From: Lentzea fradiae
Lineage (GTDB): Bacteria > Actinomycetota > Actinomycetes > Mycobacteriales > Pseudonocardiaceae
Length of the DNA: 64,000 bases
Assembly (NCBI RefSeq): GCF_900100955.1
Contig: NZ_FNCC01000002.1
Coordinates: forward strand, 434,001-498,000
Reading direction: 5' to 3'
Shown: positions 8,498 to 18,598 of the stretch, in pieces
Numbering within the stretch: the first letter of the stretch is position 1
Layout of the letters: the number at the start of each line of letters is the position of its first letter
Notes under the pieces: model-generated
Databases searched by the model: none
Seen by the model: the letters and a program-made list of their open reading frames with translations, nothing else
Told to the model about the DNA's origin: nothing
Program-made: the position numbers and the translations under genes

Positions 8498-10579
8498 GTG
8501 AACATCTTCGGGCAGGTCTGGCTGTGGACGCTGCTGGCCTTCGTCGCGGGGGTGGTCCTCACCCAGGTGGTGCTGGTGCGTCCCGCGCGCCGGCGCATAG
8601 CCGACCTCGAAGATCAACTTCGTGAGGCGCGCACGCCGGCACCGCCGGCCGCCTCCCGGGATCGTGTCGACGACGACTTCCAGATCGACGAGTGGGAGGA
8701 CTCACCGCCGCGGTCGCTGACCGACGAGGTCCTGGCGCCCCCGCCCGTTCCCGCACCCGCCCCGGCGCCCGCGCCGTACGCGGAGCCGCCCGCCTACTAC
8801 GGCGAGCCGGTCAAGGTGCCCGCGCCCGTCCCGGTGCCGCCTCCCGTCCCCGTGGCCGAGCAACCCGTTCCCGCGCCCGCTCCCGCTCCTGTCGAGGAGT
8901 ACGAGGACTACGAGGAGGAGCGGTCGACGCCGGTCCGGCAGTACCTGGACCCGGAGGAGTCGCAGCGCCGGTTCGAGGAGCAGCTCGCCGAGCAGCAGAA
9001 GGCCCAGGCCGACGACGACCGCCCGCGCTCGCTGTTCGAGCGCCTCGGGCCGGACGGCGGCGAGACCCCCGCCGAGACCCCGGCGGAGATGACGACGGTC
9101 CTGCCGCGCTCCGGCTTGCAGCCCGCGGACTTCGACGACGAGCCGGAGCTGCCCGCCGAGCAGACGTCGTACGTCCCGGCGGTCGAGCCGGTCGCCGAGG
9201 TCGGCGAGCCGGTGACGAAGCCCACGGCGCCGCCGGAGGTCGACGAGCCCGCCGACGACTTCGTCTACCAGCCGCGCGAGGTCTGGGCAGAGGAGGAGCA
9301 GGAGACGTTCCTCGACGAGGCCGCCGAGCAGGAGGACGAGCCCGCGGTCACGCGGTCCGAGCAGACCACGTACCTCGAGGCCGACAGGGGCACCTGGCCC
9401 GACAACGACCTCACCGGGGAGTTCCCCGGGATGCGCGACGAGATCTCCGGCCAGCTCGACGGCTTCACCGAGCCGGAGGAGCCCGCTGAGCAGACCGGCC
9501 TGATCGAGGTCGTCCCCGCCGACGAGGACGCCGAGGACGCCGTCCGCGAGTCGACGCTCGCCCAGGAGCAGGCGTTCACCGAGCCGGACGCCGACGAACG
9601 CCAGGCGGGGGAGCACCAGGCGGGGGAGATCGAGGAGTCCCGCTTCGACGAGGCCCCGTTCGAGGAGTCCGCAGCCGCCGAGCAGGAGTCCGCGCCCGCC
9701 CACCGCGAGCCGGAGCTCCAGGAGTTCGTCGAACCGGAGCCCGCGCCCGAGGTCTTCGAGCCCCGGCACGCCTACACCCAGCCGTTCATCACGCCCGGCA
9801 CGCCGCCGCCCGCTCCGTTCTCGGCGTTCGAGCCGCGCACGGAGGTCGAGGAGACTCAGGAGCGCACGCCGCGCGCCGTCGGTGCCGCGTTCTCGCACGG
9901 CACCGAGAACGCCGAGGTCAAGGAGCCGGAGCCCGCGCCGAAGCCGGACCGTTCGCGCTCGCTCTTCGAGCCGCTGCTCGACGCCGACGAGCCGCTGCCG
10001 CCCCTCGGCCAGACCCGCCAGCTCCCGGAGCCGACCGACGAGCAGCCGTTCGTGCCGAAGTTCGTGCCGAGCGACGAGCCCTTGCTCGCCGCCCCGCCCG
10101 AGCCGGAACCCGCGCCCGTCGCGCAGACCGACCTGCCGCAGCGCGTGACCGAGGCGGGCCTGCCGATCCGCGAGGCCCGGCGCACCACCCAGCAGCGCCA
10201 GCAGAGCTTCCCGGCGTTCCAGGCGTTCGAGTCCCCGAAGCCGGAGGCACCGGCCGCGCCCAAGCTGCCCGCCCGTCCGCGCCCGGTCGGCTTCTCGCCG
10301 TCCACCGGCGGCCGCCCCAACGGCAGCACGCCCGCGCAGGGCTCGTCGGCCCGCTTCCAGCAGCCGGAGGGCTTCAACCCGCGCTCGCCGTTCGGTCCCG
10401 GCTCGGTGCTGCCCAAGTCGGACGGCCACGCACCCGCGCCCGACTTCGCGGTGAAGGCGACGCTGACCGGTCGCCGTTACTACACCGAGGGGTCGTCGCA
10501 CTTCGGCGACACCCGCGCCGACGTGTGGTTCCGCACCGAGGCCGACGCGGAGAAGGCCGGGTTCCGCCCGGCGCCGTGA
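8498..10579 (+). CDS. Membrane-anchored acidic disordered protein with C-terminal sunset domain
   Basis: A 693-residue protein with three parts. Residues 1-25 form one transmembrane helix (WLWTLLAFVAGVVLTQVVLV) followed by a basic stop-transfer stretch. Residues about 30-640 are low-complexity, rich in Glu, Pro, Asp and Ala, and probably disordered. The last 45 residues end with RTEADAEKAGFRPAP, matching the small sunset domain found at the C-terminus of actinobacterial envelope proteins. GTG start at 8498 is chosen over upstream in-frame codons because AAGGGG at 8485-8490 is well placed and the helix begins at once. The disordered stretch resembles a spacer across the cell wall or cytoplasm; function unknown. 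Confidence 0.8.
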   Translation: MNIFGQVWLWTLLAFVAGVVLTQVVLVRPARRRIADLEDQLREARTPAPPAASRDRVDDDFQIDEWEDSPPRSLTDEVLAPPPVPAPAPAPAPYAEPPAYYGEPVKVPAPVPVPPPVPVAEQPVPAPAPAPVEEYEDYEEERSTPVRQYLDPEESQRRFEEQLAEQQKAQADDDRPRSLFERLGPDGGETPAETPAEMTTVLPRSGLQPADFDDEPELPAEQTSYVPAVEPVAEVGEPVTKPTAPPEVDEPADDFVYQPREVWAEEEQETFLDEAAEQEDEPAVTRSEQTTYLEADRGTWPDNDLTGEFPGMRDEISGQLDGFTEPEEPAEQTGLIEVVPADEDAEDAVRESTLAQEQAFTEPDADERQAGEHQAGEIEESRFDEAPFEESAAAEQESAPAHREPELQEFVEPEPAPEVFEPRHAYTQPFITPGTPPPAPFSAFEPRTEVEETQERTPRAVGAAFSHGTENAEVKEPEPAPKPDRSRSLFEPLLDADEPLPPLGQTRQLPEPTDEQPFVPKFVPSDEPLLAAPPEPEPAPVAQTDLPQRVTEAGLPIREARRTTQQRQQSFPAFQAFESPKPEAPAAPKLPARPRPVGFSPSTGGRPNGSTPAQGSSARFQQPEGFNPRSPFGPGSVLPKSDGHAPAPDFAVKATLTGRRYYTEGSSHFGDTRADVWFRTEADAEKAGFRPAP

Positions 10580-10593
10580 CCGCGTTCCGGAAC

Positions 10594-10635
10594 ACGGAGA
10601 AGGCCCCCGCCGAGCTCGGCGGGGGCCTTCTCCGT
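10594..10635. terminator. Bidirectional intrinsic terminator
   Basis: A perfect 42-base palindrome (arms of 21 with no mismatch, real loop a few bases) lies between the sunset-domain gene on the plus strand and korB on the minus strand. It starts ACGGAGAAGGCCCCC. Symmetry and position between convergent genes make it a terminator for both. Confidence 0.85.
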
Positions 10636-10649
10636 TCAGGTCCGGGGTT

Positions 10650-11695
<1,046 letters not shown>

Positions 11696-11699
<4 letters not shown>

Positions 11700-13534
11700 G
11701 CCGACACCCCCTTGATCACGTCAGCGAGCACGTCCTGCAGCTCCTCCGCCTTGAAGGGCAAGCCCTGCACCTTCGTGTAGGACACGGCGTCCACCAGGTA
11801 CTTCGCCCTCAACAGCAACGCCAGCTGGCCCAGGTTCATTTCCGGCACGATCACCTTGTCGTACCGGCTCAGCACCTCGCCCAGGTTCTTCGGGAACGGG
11901 TTGAGGTGCCGCAGGTGCGCGTGCGCGACCGGCAGGCCCAGCTTGCGGACCCGCCGTGCCGCCGCGCCGATCGGGCCGTACGACGAGCCCCAGCCGACGA
12001 CGAGCACCCTGGCGTTGCCGTCCGGGTCCTCGACCTCGACGTCCGGCACGTCGATGCCGTCGATCTTGGCCTGGCGCAGGCGCACCATCTTGTCGTGGTT
12101 CTCGGGGTCGTACGAGATGTTGCCCGTGACGTCCTGCTTCTCCAGACCGCCGATGCGGTGCTGCAGACCGGGAGTGCCCGGCACGGCCCACGGACGCGCC
12201 AGCGTCTCCGGGTCGCGCGCGTACGGCTGGAACGTCTCCGGGTCCGTCGCGAACTCGACGGTCAGGTCCGGCAGCGCGTCGACGTCCGGGATCAGCCACG
12301 GCTCGGAGCCGTTCGCGACCGCGCCGTCGGACAGGAACAGCACCGGCGTGCGGTACTTCAGCGCGATCCGGCACGCGTCGAGCACGGCGTCGAAGCAGTC
12401 CGACGGCGACCGCGGCGCCACGACCGGCACCGGCGACTCGCCGTTGCGGCCGAACATCGCCTGCAGCAGGTCGGCCTGCTCGGTCTTCGTCGGCAGACCG
12501 GTGGACGGGCCACCGCGCTGCACGTCGATCACCAGCAGCGGCAGCTCGGTCATCACCGCGAGCCCGATCGTCTCGGACTTGAGCGCGATGCCGGGACCCG
12601 ACGTCGACGTGACGCCGAGCGCACCGCCGTAGGACGCGCCGAGCGCGATGCCGATGCCCGCGATCTCGTCCTCGGCCTGCACCGTGGTGATGTCGAAGTT
12701 CTTGTGCTTGCTCAGCTCGTGCAGGATGTCCGACGCCGGCGTGATCGGGTACGTGCCGAGCACGACGGGCAGCTTCGAGCGCTGCGCCGCCGCGACGATC
12801 CCGTACGCCGTGGCCGTGTTGCCGGTGATCTGCCGGTACGTGCCGACGTTGAGCTTGGCGGGCGCCACCTCGTAGGTGACGGCGAACGCCTCGGTCGTCT
12901 CGCCGTAGTTCCAGCCCGCGCGGAACGCGAGGACGTTGGCCTCGGCGATGTCCGGCTTCTTCGCGAACTTCTCGCGCAGGAACCGTTCCGTGCCCTCGGT
13001 CGGACGGTGGTACATCCACGACAGCAGGCCGAGCGCGAACATGTTCTTCGCGCGCTCCGCGTCCTTCTTGCCGAGCCCGGTGTTCTCCAGGGCGCCGATC
13101 GTCAGCGTCGCCATGGCGACCTTGTGCACCTGGAACCTCTCCAGGGACTCGTCCTCGAGCGGGTTCGCGTCGTACCCGACCTTCGTCAGGTTCCGCTTGG
13201 TGAACTCGTCGGTGTTGACGATGAGGATGCCGCCGTCGGGCAGGTCGACCACGTTCGCCTTCAGCGCGGCCGGGTTCATCGCCACGAGCACGTCCGGCCG
13301 GTCGCCGGGCGTCAGGATGTCGTAGTCGGCGAAGTGGAGCTGGAACGACGACACGCCGGGGAGGGTGCCCTGAGGGGCGCGGATCTCGGCGGGGAAGTTG
13401 GGCTGCGTGGCGAGGTCGTTGCCGAACGCGGCCGCTTCCGAAGTGAACCGGTCTCCGGTGAGCTGCATGCCGTCACCGGAGTCGCCGGCGAAGCGGATCA
13501 CGACGCGATCCAGCTTGCGGGTCTCAGTGCTCAT
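11696..13534 (-). CDS. korA: 2-oxoacid:ferredoxin oxidoreductase, fused gamma-alpha subunit
   Basis: A 612-residue protein with the gamma domain first (IRFAGDSGDGMQLTGDRF, residues about 12-190) and the pyrimidine-binding alpha domain after it (GNTATAYGIVAAA onward, about residue 215), as in actinobacterial KorA. ATG at 13534 (MSTETRKLDRVV) is chosen because the frame upstream has no family similarity and GTAGGA lies just before it. It forms the alpha/beta pair with korB, four bases overlapping. A 208-base gap separates it from the upstream crotonase gene, so it probably has its own promoter. Confidence 0.93.
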
Positions 13535-13725
13535 TCCTACGCCGATACCTCTCTCCAAGGTGGCTGTGCCCCACCGCGAGGGTAGCCGCCGGGACCGTGT
13601 GCGAGACGGGCCGTGTACCACTGGGCGAGACGAACCGTCCCACCAGCCGCACACGACTCTCAGCTTGCCGGGAAGTGCGCCTCCACCTGCCAAGACCCGG
13701 AGGCGGACGCGTCACCTCAAAACCT

Positions 13726-13740
13726 GTTACCCAAGGTAAC
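13726..13740. promoter_or_regulatory. Inverted repeat upstream of korA (possible operator)
   Basis: GTTACC-CAA-GGTAAC is a perfect six-base inverted repeat about 190 bases before the korA start and two bases beyond the stop of the crotonase gene. It may bind a regulator; there is no T-run to make it a terminator. No regulator is assigned. Confidence 0.35.
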
Positions 13741-13742
13741 AC

Positions 13743-14483
13743 TCACCGTCCGCTGATCCGGGCCTTCATCGCGGCAAGCCTCGCAGCGAACTCTGGAGTG
13801 TCGATCGAAGCGACCTGTGGCCGCAGCTCCGCCTCCACGGCCTCCGCGTGGTCGTGCATCACATCGGTCGCCCGCATCGTCTTCTTGATGGTCCGCACGA
13901 GTGCACCCGGAGCCTCCGCAGAGCTCCTGGCCAGCTCCTTCGCCATCGCCACCGGGTCCTCCGCCGCCGCGTAGGCGAGCCCGTGCGCCACCGCCTGCCC
14001 GGCGTCGAGGATCTGCCCGAACAACGTCATGGCCGTAGCCGTCTGCGGCCCCGCGATCCGCTGCAACATCCACGTCATCCCCCCACCGGGATGGATACCG
14101 AGCTGCAGGAACCGCGCGTCGAACCGAGCCTTCGGCCCCGCGATCCGCACGTCCGCCGCCAGCGCCAGGTTGAGCCCGGCCCCGACCGCCGCACCGTTGA
14201 CCGCGGCGATCGTCGGGATCGACGCGTTCGCCACGGCGAGGAACCCCTTGTAGATCTTCTTCAGACCCTCGTCCTTGGAGCTGCCGAGCTGCGTGAGGTC
14301 CGCGCCGGCGCAGAACGCGGGCGGCGCCCCCGTGACGACCAGCGCGTTCGCCTCCTGCTCGGCCTGCGCCACCCGGTCGGCGAGCTCCTGGGACAGGTCG
14401 ATCGTCAGTGCGTTGCGCCGGTCCGGATCGTTGATCGTGATCACGGCGACGGACTCGTGGACTTCCAGCAGAACCTCGGCCAT
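13743..14483 (-). CDS. Enoyl-CoA hydratase/isomerase (crotonase) family protein
   Basis: Crotonase-fold protein of 246 residues. The CoA-binding and oxyanion-hole segments FCAGADLTQL and AAVGAGLNLALAADVR are present. The two glutamates that act in classical enoyl-CoA hydratase are not obvious: the segment FLQLGIHPGGGMTWML has no Glu at the expected place and TATAMTLFGQ lacks the second. It may therefore be another crotonase activity or a degenerate member. Start ATG at 14483 gives the usual short N-terminus; the longer open frame upstream runs into the regulator gene. Ten bases separate it from the Lrp gene, suggesting one transcript. Confidence 0.85.
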   Translation of the reverse strand: MAEVLLEVHESVAVITINDPDRRNALTIDLSQELADRVAQAEQEANALVVTGAPPAFCAGADLTQLGSSKDEGLKKIYKGFLAVANASIPTIAAVNGAAVGAGLNLALAADVRIAGPKARFDARFLQLGIHPGGGMTWMLQRIAGPQTATAMTLFGQILDAGQAVAHGLAYAAAEDPVAMAKELARSSAEAPGALVRTIKKTMRATDVMHDHAEAVEAELRPQVASIDTPEFAARLAAMKARISGR

Positions 14484-14493
14484 GCCCCGCACC

Positions 14494-14943
14494 CTAGGGT
14501 GCGATCGGCCGGTCCAGGAGCCGGGACAGCACCACCGTCGACACGGTCCGGTCGATGATCTCGACGGCCCGCAACCGCTCGAGCGCCGTCTCCAGGTGAT
14601 GGATGTCCGCGGCCCGCAGATGCACGATCGCGTCCGCCGCCCCCGACACCGTGTAGGCGGCACTGACCTCGGCCATCGGTTCCAGCCGGTGCTGGATGTC
14701 GTGCGGCGCCACGTTCCCCTTGCAGTGCACCTCCACGAACGCCTCGGTACCCCACCCGAGCGCCTCCGGGTCGACCACCGCCGTGAACCCCCGCAACACC
14801 CCGCTGTCCAGCAGTTTGTCCACCCGCCGCTTCACCGCGGGAGCACTCAGCCCCACCTCCTTGCCGATCTCCGCGTAGCTGGAGCGGGCGTTGGCCATGA
14901 GGCACGAAATGATTCGCTGGTCGATGCTGTCCACACGCAACAT
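14494..14943 (-). CDS. Lrp/AsnC-family transcriptional regulator
   Basis: A 149-residue feast/famine regulator: N-terminal helix-turn-helix (IDQRIISCLMANARSSYAEI, then LSAPAVKRRVDKLL) and C-terminal RAM domain with repeated beta strands (VEVHCKGNV, IVHLRAADI). Such proteins bind amino acids and form octamers. It is divergent from ddaH, 66 bases apart, so it probably controls arginine-related catabolism through that gene; an equivalent regulator-ddaH pair is common in actinobacteria. Start ATG at 14943. Confidence 0.92.
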   Translation of the reverse strand: MLRVDSIDQRIISCLMANARSSYAEIGKEVGLSAPAVKRRVDKLLDSGVLRGFTAVVDPEALGWGTEAFVEVHCKGNVAPHDIQHRLEPMAEVSAAYTVSGAADAIVHLRAADIHHLETALERLRAVEIIDRTVSTVVLSRLLDRPIAP

Positions 14944-15009
14944 TCTGCCCCAGATGACGCAATGTCGCGGCGTTGTTCGATGGTCAGGCTCGCCTTTACA
15001 TTTCGATCC

Positions 15010-15894
15010 ATGACCGTCTCCATCTCCGGGCCCGGCGAGCCGATCACGCTCGACATCGCCACGCCCCTAGCGCCGACGCGCACCCCGACCACCCGTCGGT
15101 ACCTGATGTGCCCGCCGACGTACTTCACGGTGGAGTACGCCATCAACCCGTGGATGGACCCGACCCGCCCCACCAGCACGACGCTGGCCGTGGAGCAGTG
15201 GACGGCCCTGAAGGAGACCTACGAGCGCCTGGGCCACGAGGTCCACGTCATCGACCCGGTCCCCGGCCTGCCGGACATGGTCTTCTCCGCCAACAGCGGC
15301 ACCGTGATCGACGGCAAGGTCCTCGGCTCCCGCTTCCGAGCCCCCCAGCGAACCGCGGAGGCAGACCACTTCCGCCGCTGGTTCCTGAACGCCGGCTACC
15401 AGTCCGTCGTGATGCCGACCGCGATCAACGAGGCGGAAGGCGACTTCACCTGGACCGGTTCGCTGCTGCTCGCGGGCACCGGCTTCCGCACCGACCCCCA
15501 CGCCCACGCCGAGGCGCAGGAGGTTCTCGGCGTCCCGGTCGTGTCGCTGCAGCTCGTCGACCCGCGCTTCTACCACCTGGACGTGGCGCTGTTCGTGCTC
15601 GACGACCAGTCGCCTTCGCCTTTGGTCGCCTACTACCCGGAGGCTTTCTCTCCCGGGTCTCAGCAGGTGTTGCGGCGGTTGTTCCCTGACGCTGTGATCG
15701 CCAACTCCGACGATGCTGTTTGTCTTGGGCTCAACGCTGTTTCCGACGGGAAGCACGTTGTTCTGCCGGTTGAGGCCACGCATCTGGCTTCTCAGGTGGA
15801 GCTGCGCGGGTTCGAGCCGGTGTTCGTGGACATCTCGGAGCTGCGTGCTTCGGGCGGGGGCCCGAAGTGCTGCACGATGGAACTGCGCGGCTAG
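15010..15894 (+). CDS. ddaH: N(G),N(G)-dimethylarginine dimethylaminohydrolase / amidinotransferase family
   Basis: Hydrolase of 294 residues that by family converts methylated arginine (or a related guanidine) to citrulline and amine. The pentein-fold signatures are present: NPWMDPTRP near the start, FSANSGTV, NEAEGDFTWTG, the catalytic histidine in FYHLDVALFVLDD, and the nucleophile in GGPKCCTMELRG at the C-terminus. ATG at 15010 (MTVSISGPGEPITLD) is the family start. Codon use near the 3' end becomes visibly less GC-rich than the front. The last 30 bases have a near-copy at 25354-25383, see that entry. The ornithine aminotransferase gene that often accompanies it is not here. Confidence 0.9.
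   Translation: MTVSISGPGEPITLDIATPLAPTRTPTTRRYLMCPPTYFTVEYAINPWMDPTRPTSTTLAVEQWTALKETYERLGHEVHVIDPVPGLPDMVFSANSGTVIDGKVLGSRFRAPQRTAEADHFRRWFLNAGYQSVVMPTAINEAEGDFTWTGSLLLAGTGFRTDPHAHAEAQEVLGVPVVSLQLVDPRFYHLDVALFVLDDQSPSPLVAYYPEAFSPGSQQVLRRLFPDAVIANSDDAVCLGLNAVSDGKHVVLPVEATHLASQVELRGFEPVFVDISELRASGGGPKCCTMELRG
15865..15894 (+). repeat. ddaH 3'-end copy A (possible left attachment site)
   Basis: The last nine codons of ddaH plus stop (KCCTMELRG) match bases 25354-25383 at 23 of 30 positions, with an exact 13-base core GCACGATGGAACT. After the core the codons differ but still spell LRG and stop. The pair brackets the accessory island and may be the left and right junctions of an integrated element. 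Confidence 0.55.
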
Positions 15895-16048
15895 ACCTCG
15901 CCCACGCAGTCCTTCAGACCGGCGCTGGTCGGAGCCTCGAAACGGGTTCTGGCCAGCGCTGATCTGTTTCTGGAGGGAAGAGGCGTCCGTCACTGACCGG
16001 CACCGAACGACGGGTGTTGTCACGCTCCACGGGACAGTCACGGGACAG

Positions 16049-16083
16049 AGAAGGCCCCCGGCGATGATCACTGTGGGCCTTCT
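16049..16083 (+). terminator. Hairpin, possible terminator
   Basis: AGAAGGCCC and GGGCCTTCT pair perfectly across a 17-base loop. It follows two copies of CGGGACAG and may be the terminator of a lost element gene; there is no strong T-run and no gene ends directly before it apart from ddaH 155 bases upstream. Confidence 0.4.
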
Positions 16084-16172
16084 GACCTGCACGAACACTT
16101 TGCCTCTTACCCATCCAACGTTCCGTCGATCTTGTCGTTGGCCTGTCCGCTGTCCGTCGAGCGCCTTCGCAC

Positions 16173-16398
16173 AGGCGGTACTCGGCGAACATGCAGGTCG
16201 TCATCGACGCCAACACCCGCCTGGTCGTCGCGATCGGCGACCCCACCCCCGGCAACCGCAACGACTGCCGCGCCTACACCGACTCGCGCGTGGACCAGCA
16301 GTGCCGGGGCGCGCACGTGATGCCGCCGCAAACGCGACGGCGTCTGGCACGCCACCCGAGGCGTCGCCCACATGCGCAACCTGGCCATGACCGCCTGA
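16173..16398 (+). pseudogene. IS5-family (DDE) transposase remnant
   Basis: Two pieces of a transposase in different frames. Bases from about 16173 read RYSANMQVVIDANTRLVVAIGDPTPGNRNDCRAY in pieces, the block around the second acidic residue in IS5-type DDE transposases. Bases 16336-16398 read DGVWHATRGVAHMRNLAMTA then stop, the typical C-terminal end. The middle with the catalytic glutamate is deleted and a frameshift separates the pieces. No intact terminal repeats were found. The rest of 15895-16521 has no recognisable gene. Confidence 0.75.
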
Positions 16399-16521
16399 AC
16401 AACACCACCCGCAAGCGACACCGCTGTCCCCCTTGCCCCACCAACACTCTTGATCATTACGGGACAACCTTTAGGTGCCCGAAGGGGTCGAGAGCTGAAC
16501 CTGAGCCCGCTTGAGTGCAGG

Positions 16522-17379
16522 TCAGCGCGACGAAGCGTCTGGACGTTCGCCCGATGCGACTGCGATAGCAGTGACGTACTCATCCGTGAGCAACTGGCTG
16601 AAGAGGTCTCTCGACTCGGAGTGATTCAAGGCCGTGTCGTCCAGGATCGCCAGTACCCTTCGGCATCGAGACGTGGCCGCATCGTCCTGCACGAACACTC
16701 TCGCAACATCGCAATCCACGACGGTTGTAGCTGGCATCTTCTCGTATTCGTAGAGTGTGAAGCCGGATGAGGAAGACAGCTCCTTGCCCGCGGGTACGAC
16801 GCGAAGCGCCCACGACATGCGCTTGAGCAGCTCCAGCTGATCCATCCGTATGCGGTCGTCGCCGAGCTGCGCTCTGACCGTCGTTTCGTTCACGTAGAAC
16901 ACGCATGCCGGCCGCCTTGGCGCTCGCAGAATGCAGCGGCGTTCCTGCTGGGACCGAATCGCGGACTGGATCTGCTCCGGGGTTGCCTCGGTCTGCTGAA
17001 GCACATGCTCGGTGTAGGCGTCAGTTCGAAACAGGTCCGGGATCGTCGGACCGCCATAACCGGTGATGGCGGTCGTGGTGCGTTCAGCGAAGACGATCGT
17101 CGTGGAGTTCGTTGGCTCTCGTGCGAAGTACGGCTCAAAAGCCAGCCGGTAGCGGCCGATGAAGTCGGTGATCCAGCTTCGATCTTTGCCGCAGGCCGTC
17201 AGGTACTGGGCGAGGTCGACGTCGGTTGGATGTACCTTCCCGCGTTCGATGTTGGACACCTTGCTCGGGTCCCAGTCGAGCGTCTTGGCGAACTCGACCC
17301 CTCTGGCGAACCGCTCGCGCAGGGTTCGAAGTTCGTCGCCGAGCTCGCAGCTACGCGGCGTGAGTGGTGCTCGATCCAT
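16522..17379 (-). CDS. XRE-family regulator with DUF5753-type domain (second of pair)
   Basis: A 285-residue protein. The N-terminal helix-turn-helix includes WDPSKVSNIERGKVHPT (residues about 34-55). The DUF5753-type sensor domain follows, with the hallmark ITGYGGPTIPDLFRTDAYTEHVL around residue 108. Proteins of this class, such as WhiJ and BldB-linked regulators in Streptomyces, usually act with a small partner of the DUF397 type; no DUF397 gene is seen here. It starts four bases after the stop of the preceding XRE gene, so the two are one transcript. Ligand and targets unknown. Confidence 0.85.
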   Translation of the reverse strand: MDRAPLTPRSCELGDELRTLRERFARGVEFAKTLDWDPSKVSNIERGKVHPTDVDLAQYLTACGKDRSWITDFIGRYRLAFEPYFAREPTNSTTIVFAERTTTAITGYGGPTIPDLFRTDAYTEHVLQQTEATPEQIQSAIRSQQERRCILRAPRRPACVFYVNETTVRAQLGDDRIRMDQLELLKRMSWALRVVPAGKELSSSSGFTLYEYEKMPATTVVDCDVARVFVQDDAATSRCRRVLAILDDTALNHSESRDLFSQLLTDEYVTAIAVASGERPDASSR

Positions 17380-17383
17380 GCGC

Positions 17384-18256
17384 TCAGTTGCCTCTGTCTG
17401 TCATGGTGCTGGCCGTCTCGGCGATCACCTCTGTGGACTGCGCCGGGCTGAGGGCGGCTTGTTGCAGCGCTCTGAAGCTCTGGTTGACCAGTTGACACAC
17501 GGTCAGGTCTTCGATGTACCTTGCGTTGCCGTTGCCCTCCACGTACACCGCGTCGCTGTGTTGTCGGTGCGGGAAGGAGAGATGGAGGTACGAGTTTTCC
17601 TGCAGAGGCTCGCTGTCGGTCAGCTGAACCGTGAAGGTCCCGCTTTCGGAGAGCCGTATCAGCTGGAGGAGAGCGGCGTTTGTGATCGTCGGGTTGCCGA
17701 CGACCCGGCGAAGCGCCCGCTTGCTGAGCAGGATTTCCACTACCGGACCGTGTCCATCAGCTGCGGTCAGGCTATCCGTCCAGCGCGTCTGTAATGCCGC
17801 CGTGCGATCCGGGTAATCGGCTGGATAGGTGGGACATCCCAGAGCGGTGGCGGAGATCCTGTACTCAGGAGTCTGGAGGAAGCGTGGAAGCAGGTCCGCA
17901 CCGAAGGCGCGGATCGCCACGGCCTCCAGATATGCGTCATCCACGTCCCGGGCCGCATTCAGCTCGACCAAACCGTGCTGTCCGTTCGCACTCTGAGTGC
18001 GTTCCCCCGCAACAGTCTCGGCATGCCTGATCATCTGCTTCCACACGTGGTTCGGAAGCTCGTAGATGCGCCCGAGCAGCATGATGTCCAGCGGGTCGAA
18101 CGGCTTCAAGGCGTTCTCGGTCAGGCTGAGCGTCGCAGCCGAGAACCTTGCCCGCTGGCAGACAACAGAGAGACTCAAGCCAGCGTCGTTCCGCCACCTT
18201 CGCAGTTCGCGGCCGATCGCCCGTTCAGCCATTGACGGCATGAAGTTCTTCGTCAT
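17384..18256 (-). CDS. XRE-family regulator with DUF5753-type domain (first of pair)
   Basis: A 290-residue protein with an N-terminal helix-turn-helix (ELRRWRNDAGLSLSVVCQRA, then SAATLSLTENALKP) and a DUF5753-like region around GADLLPRFLQTPEYR. It is only distantly similar to its downstream neighbour, so this is not a recent duplication. ATG at 18256 overlaps the stop of the 80-residue upstream gene by four bases (ATGA). An internal ATG at MAERAIGREL is a possible alternative start. The tight three-gene order (small protein, XRE, XRE) suggests a small autoregulated switch. Confidence 0.82.
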   Translation of the reverse strand: MTKNFMPSMAERAIGRELRRWRNDAGLSLSVVCQRARFSAATLSLTENALKPFDPLDIMLLGRIYELPNHVWKQMIRHAETVAGERTQSANGQHGLVELNAARDVDDAYLEAVAIRAFGADLLPRFLQTPEYRISATALGCPTYPADYPDRTAALQTRWTDSLTAADGHGPVVEILLSKRALRRVVGNPTITNAALLQLIRLSESGTFTVQLTDSEPLQENSYLHLSFPHRQHSDAVYVEGNGNARYIEDLTVCQLVNQSFRALQQAALSPAQSTEVIAETASTMTDRGN

Positions 18257-18495
18257 TGCGGCCCCAAGCTGTCGGCAGTCCCGCGACCGTCTATCGCCCG
18301 CTCAGGTGGCTCTCGTCTCTCGGCACGGTCGGACAGGGTCTCGCCGAGCGCGACGAGGATCCGGCCGAACTCACGCTCGGTCTCGGCCGGCAGGGTCTCC
18401 ATGACGATGTCGAACGCGATGCCGGGCATCAGTTCCGAGACCTTGCGAAGTCCCGCGACCAGGTCGACATCCTCGGGCGACAACACGGTGAGCAC
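18253..18495 (-). CDS. Small protein of unknown function, first gene of XRE operon
   Basis: An 80-residue protein not assigned to a family. Residues 1-50 are predicted helical and mildly acidic (LSPEDVDLVAGLRKVSELMP, then ETEREFGRILVALGETL); the last 25 residues are charged and probably disordered. GTG start at 18495 has a clear GAGGAG ribosome binding site. It overlaps the next XRE gene by four bases. By position it could be the partner that DUF5753 regulators usually have, replacing DUF397; that is inference. Confidence 0.65.
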   Translation of the reverse strand: MLTVLSPEDVDLVAGLRKVSELMPGIAFDIVMETLPAETEREFGRILVALGETLSDRAERREPPERAIDGRGTADSLGPQ

Positions 18496-18598
18496 TCCTC
18501 GACGCGACAGCTGTAGATCACCTGACAGCAGCGACGCTAGGTCGACTTCTGTTCAGTAACCCGAGCTGTCGGCTAGGCCCGACCGGGAGCGCTGCTGC

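Noticed and set aside
14944..15009. An Lrp operator between the regulator and ddaH
   Set aside because: GCAATG and TTGTTC half-sites are suggestive but too imperfect to call.
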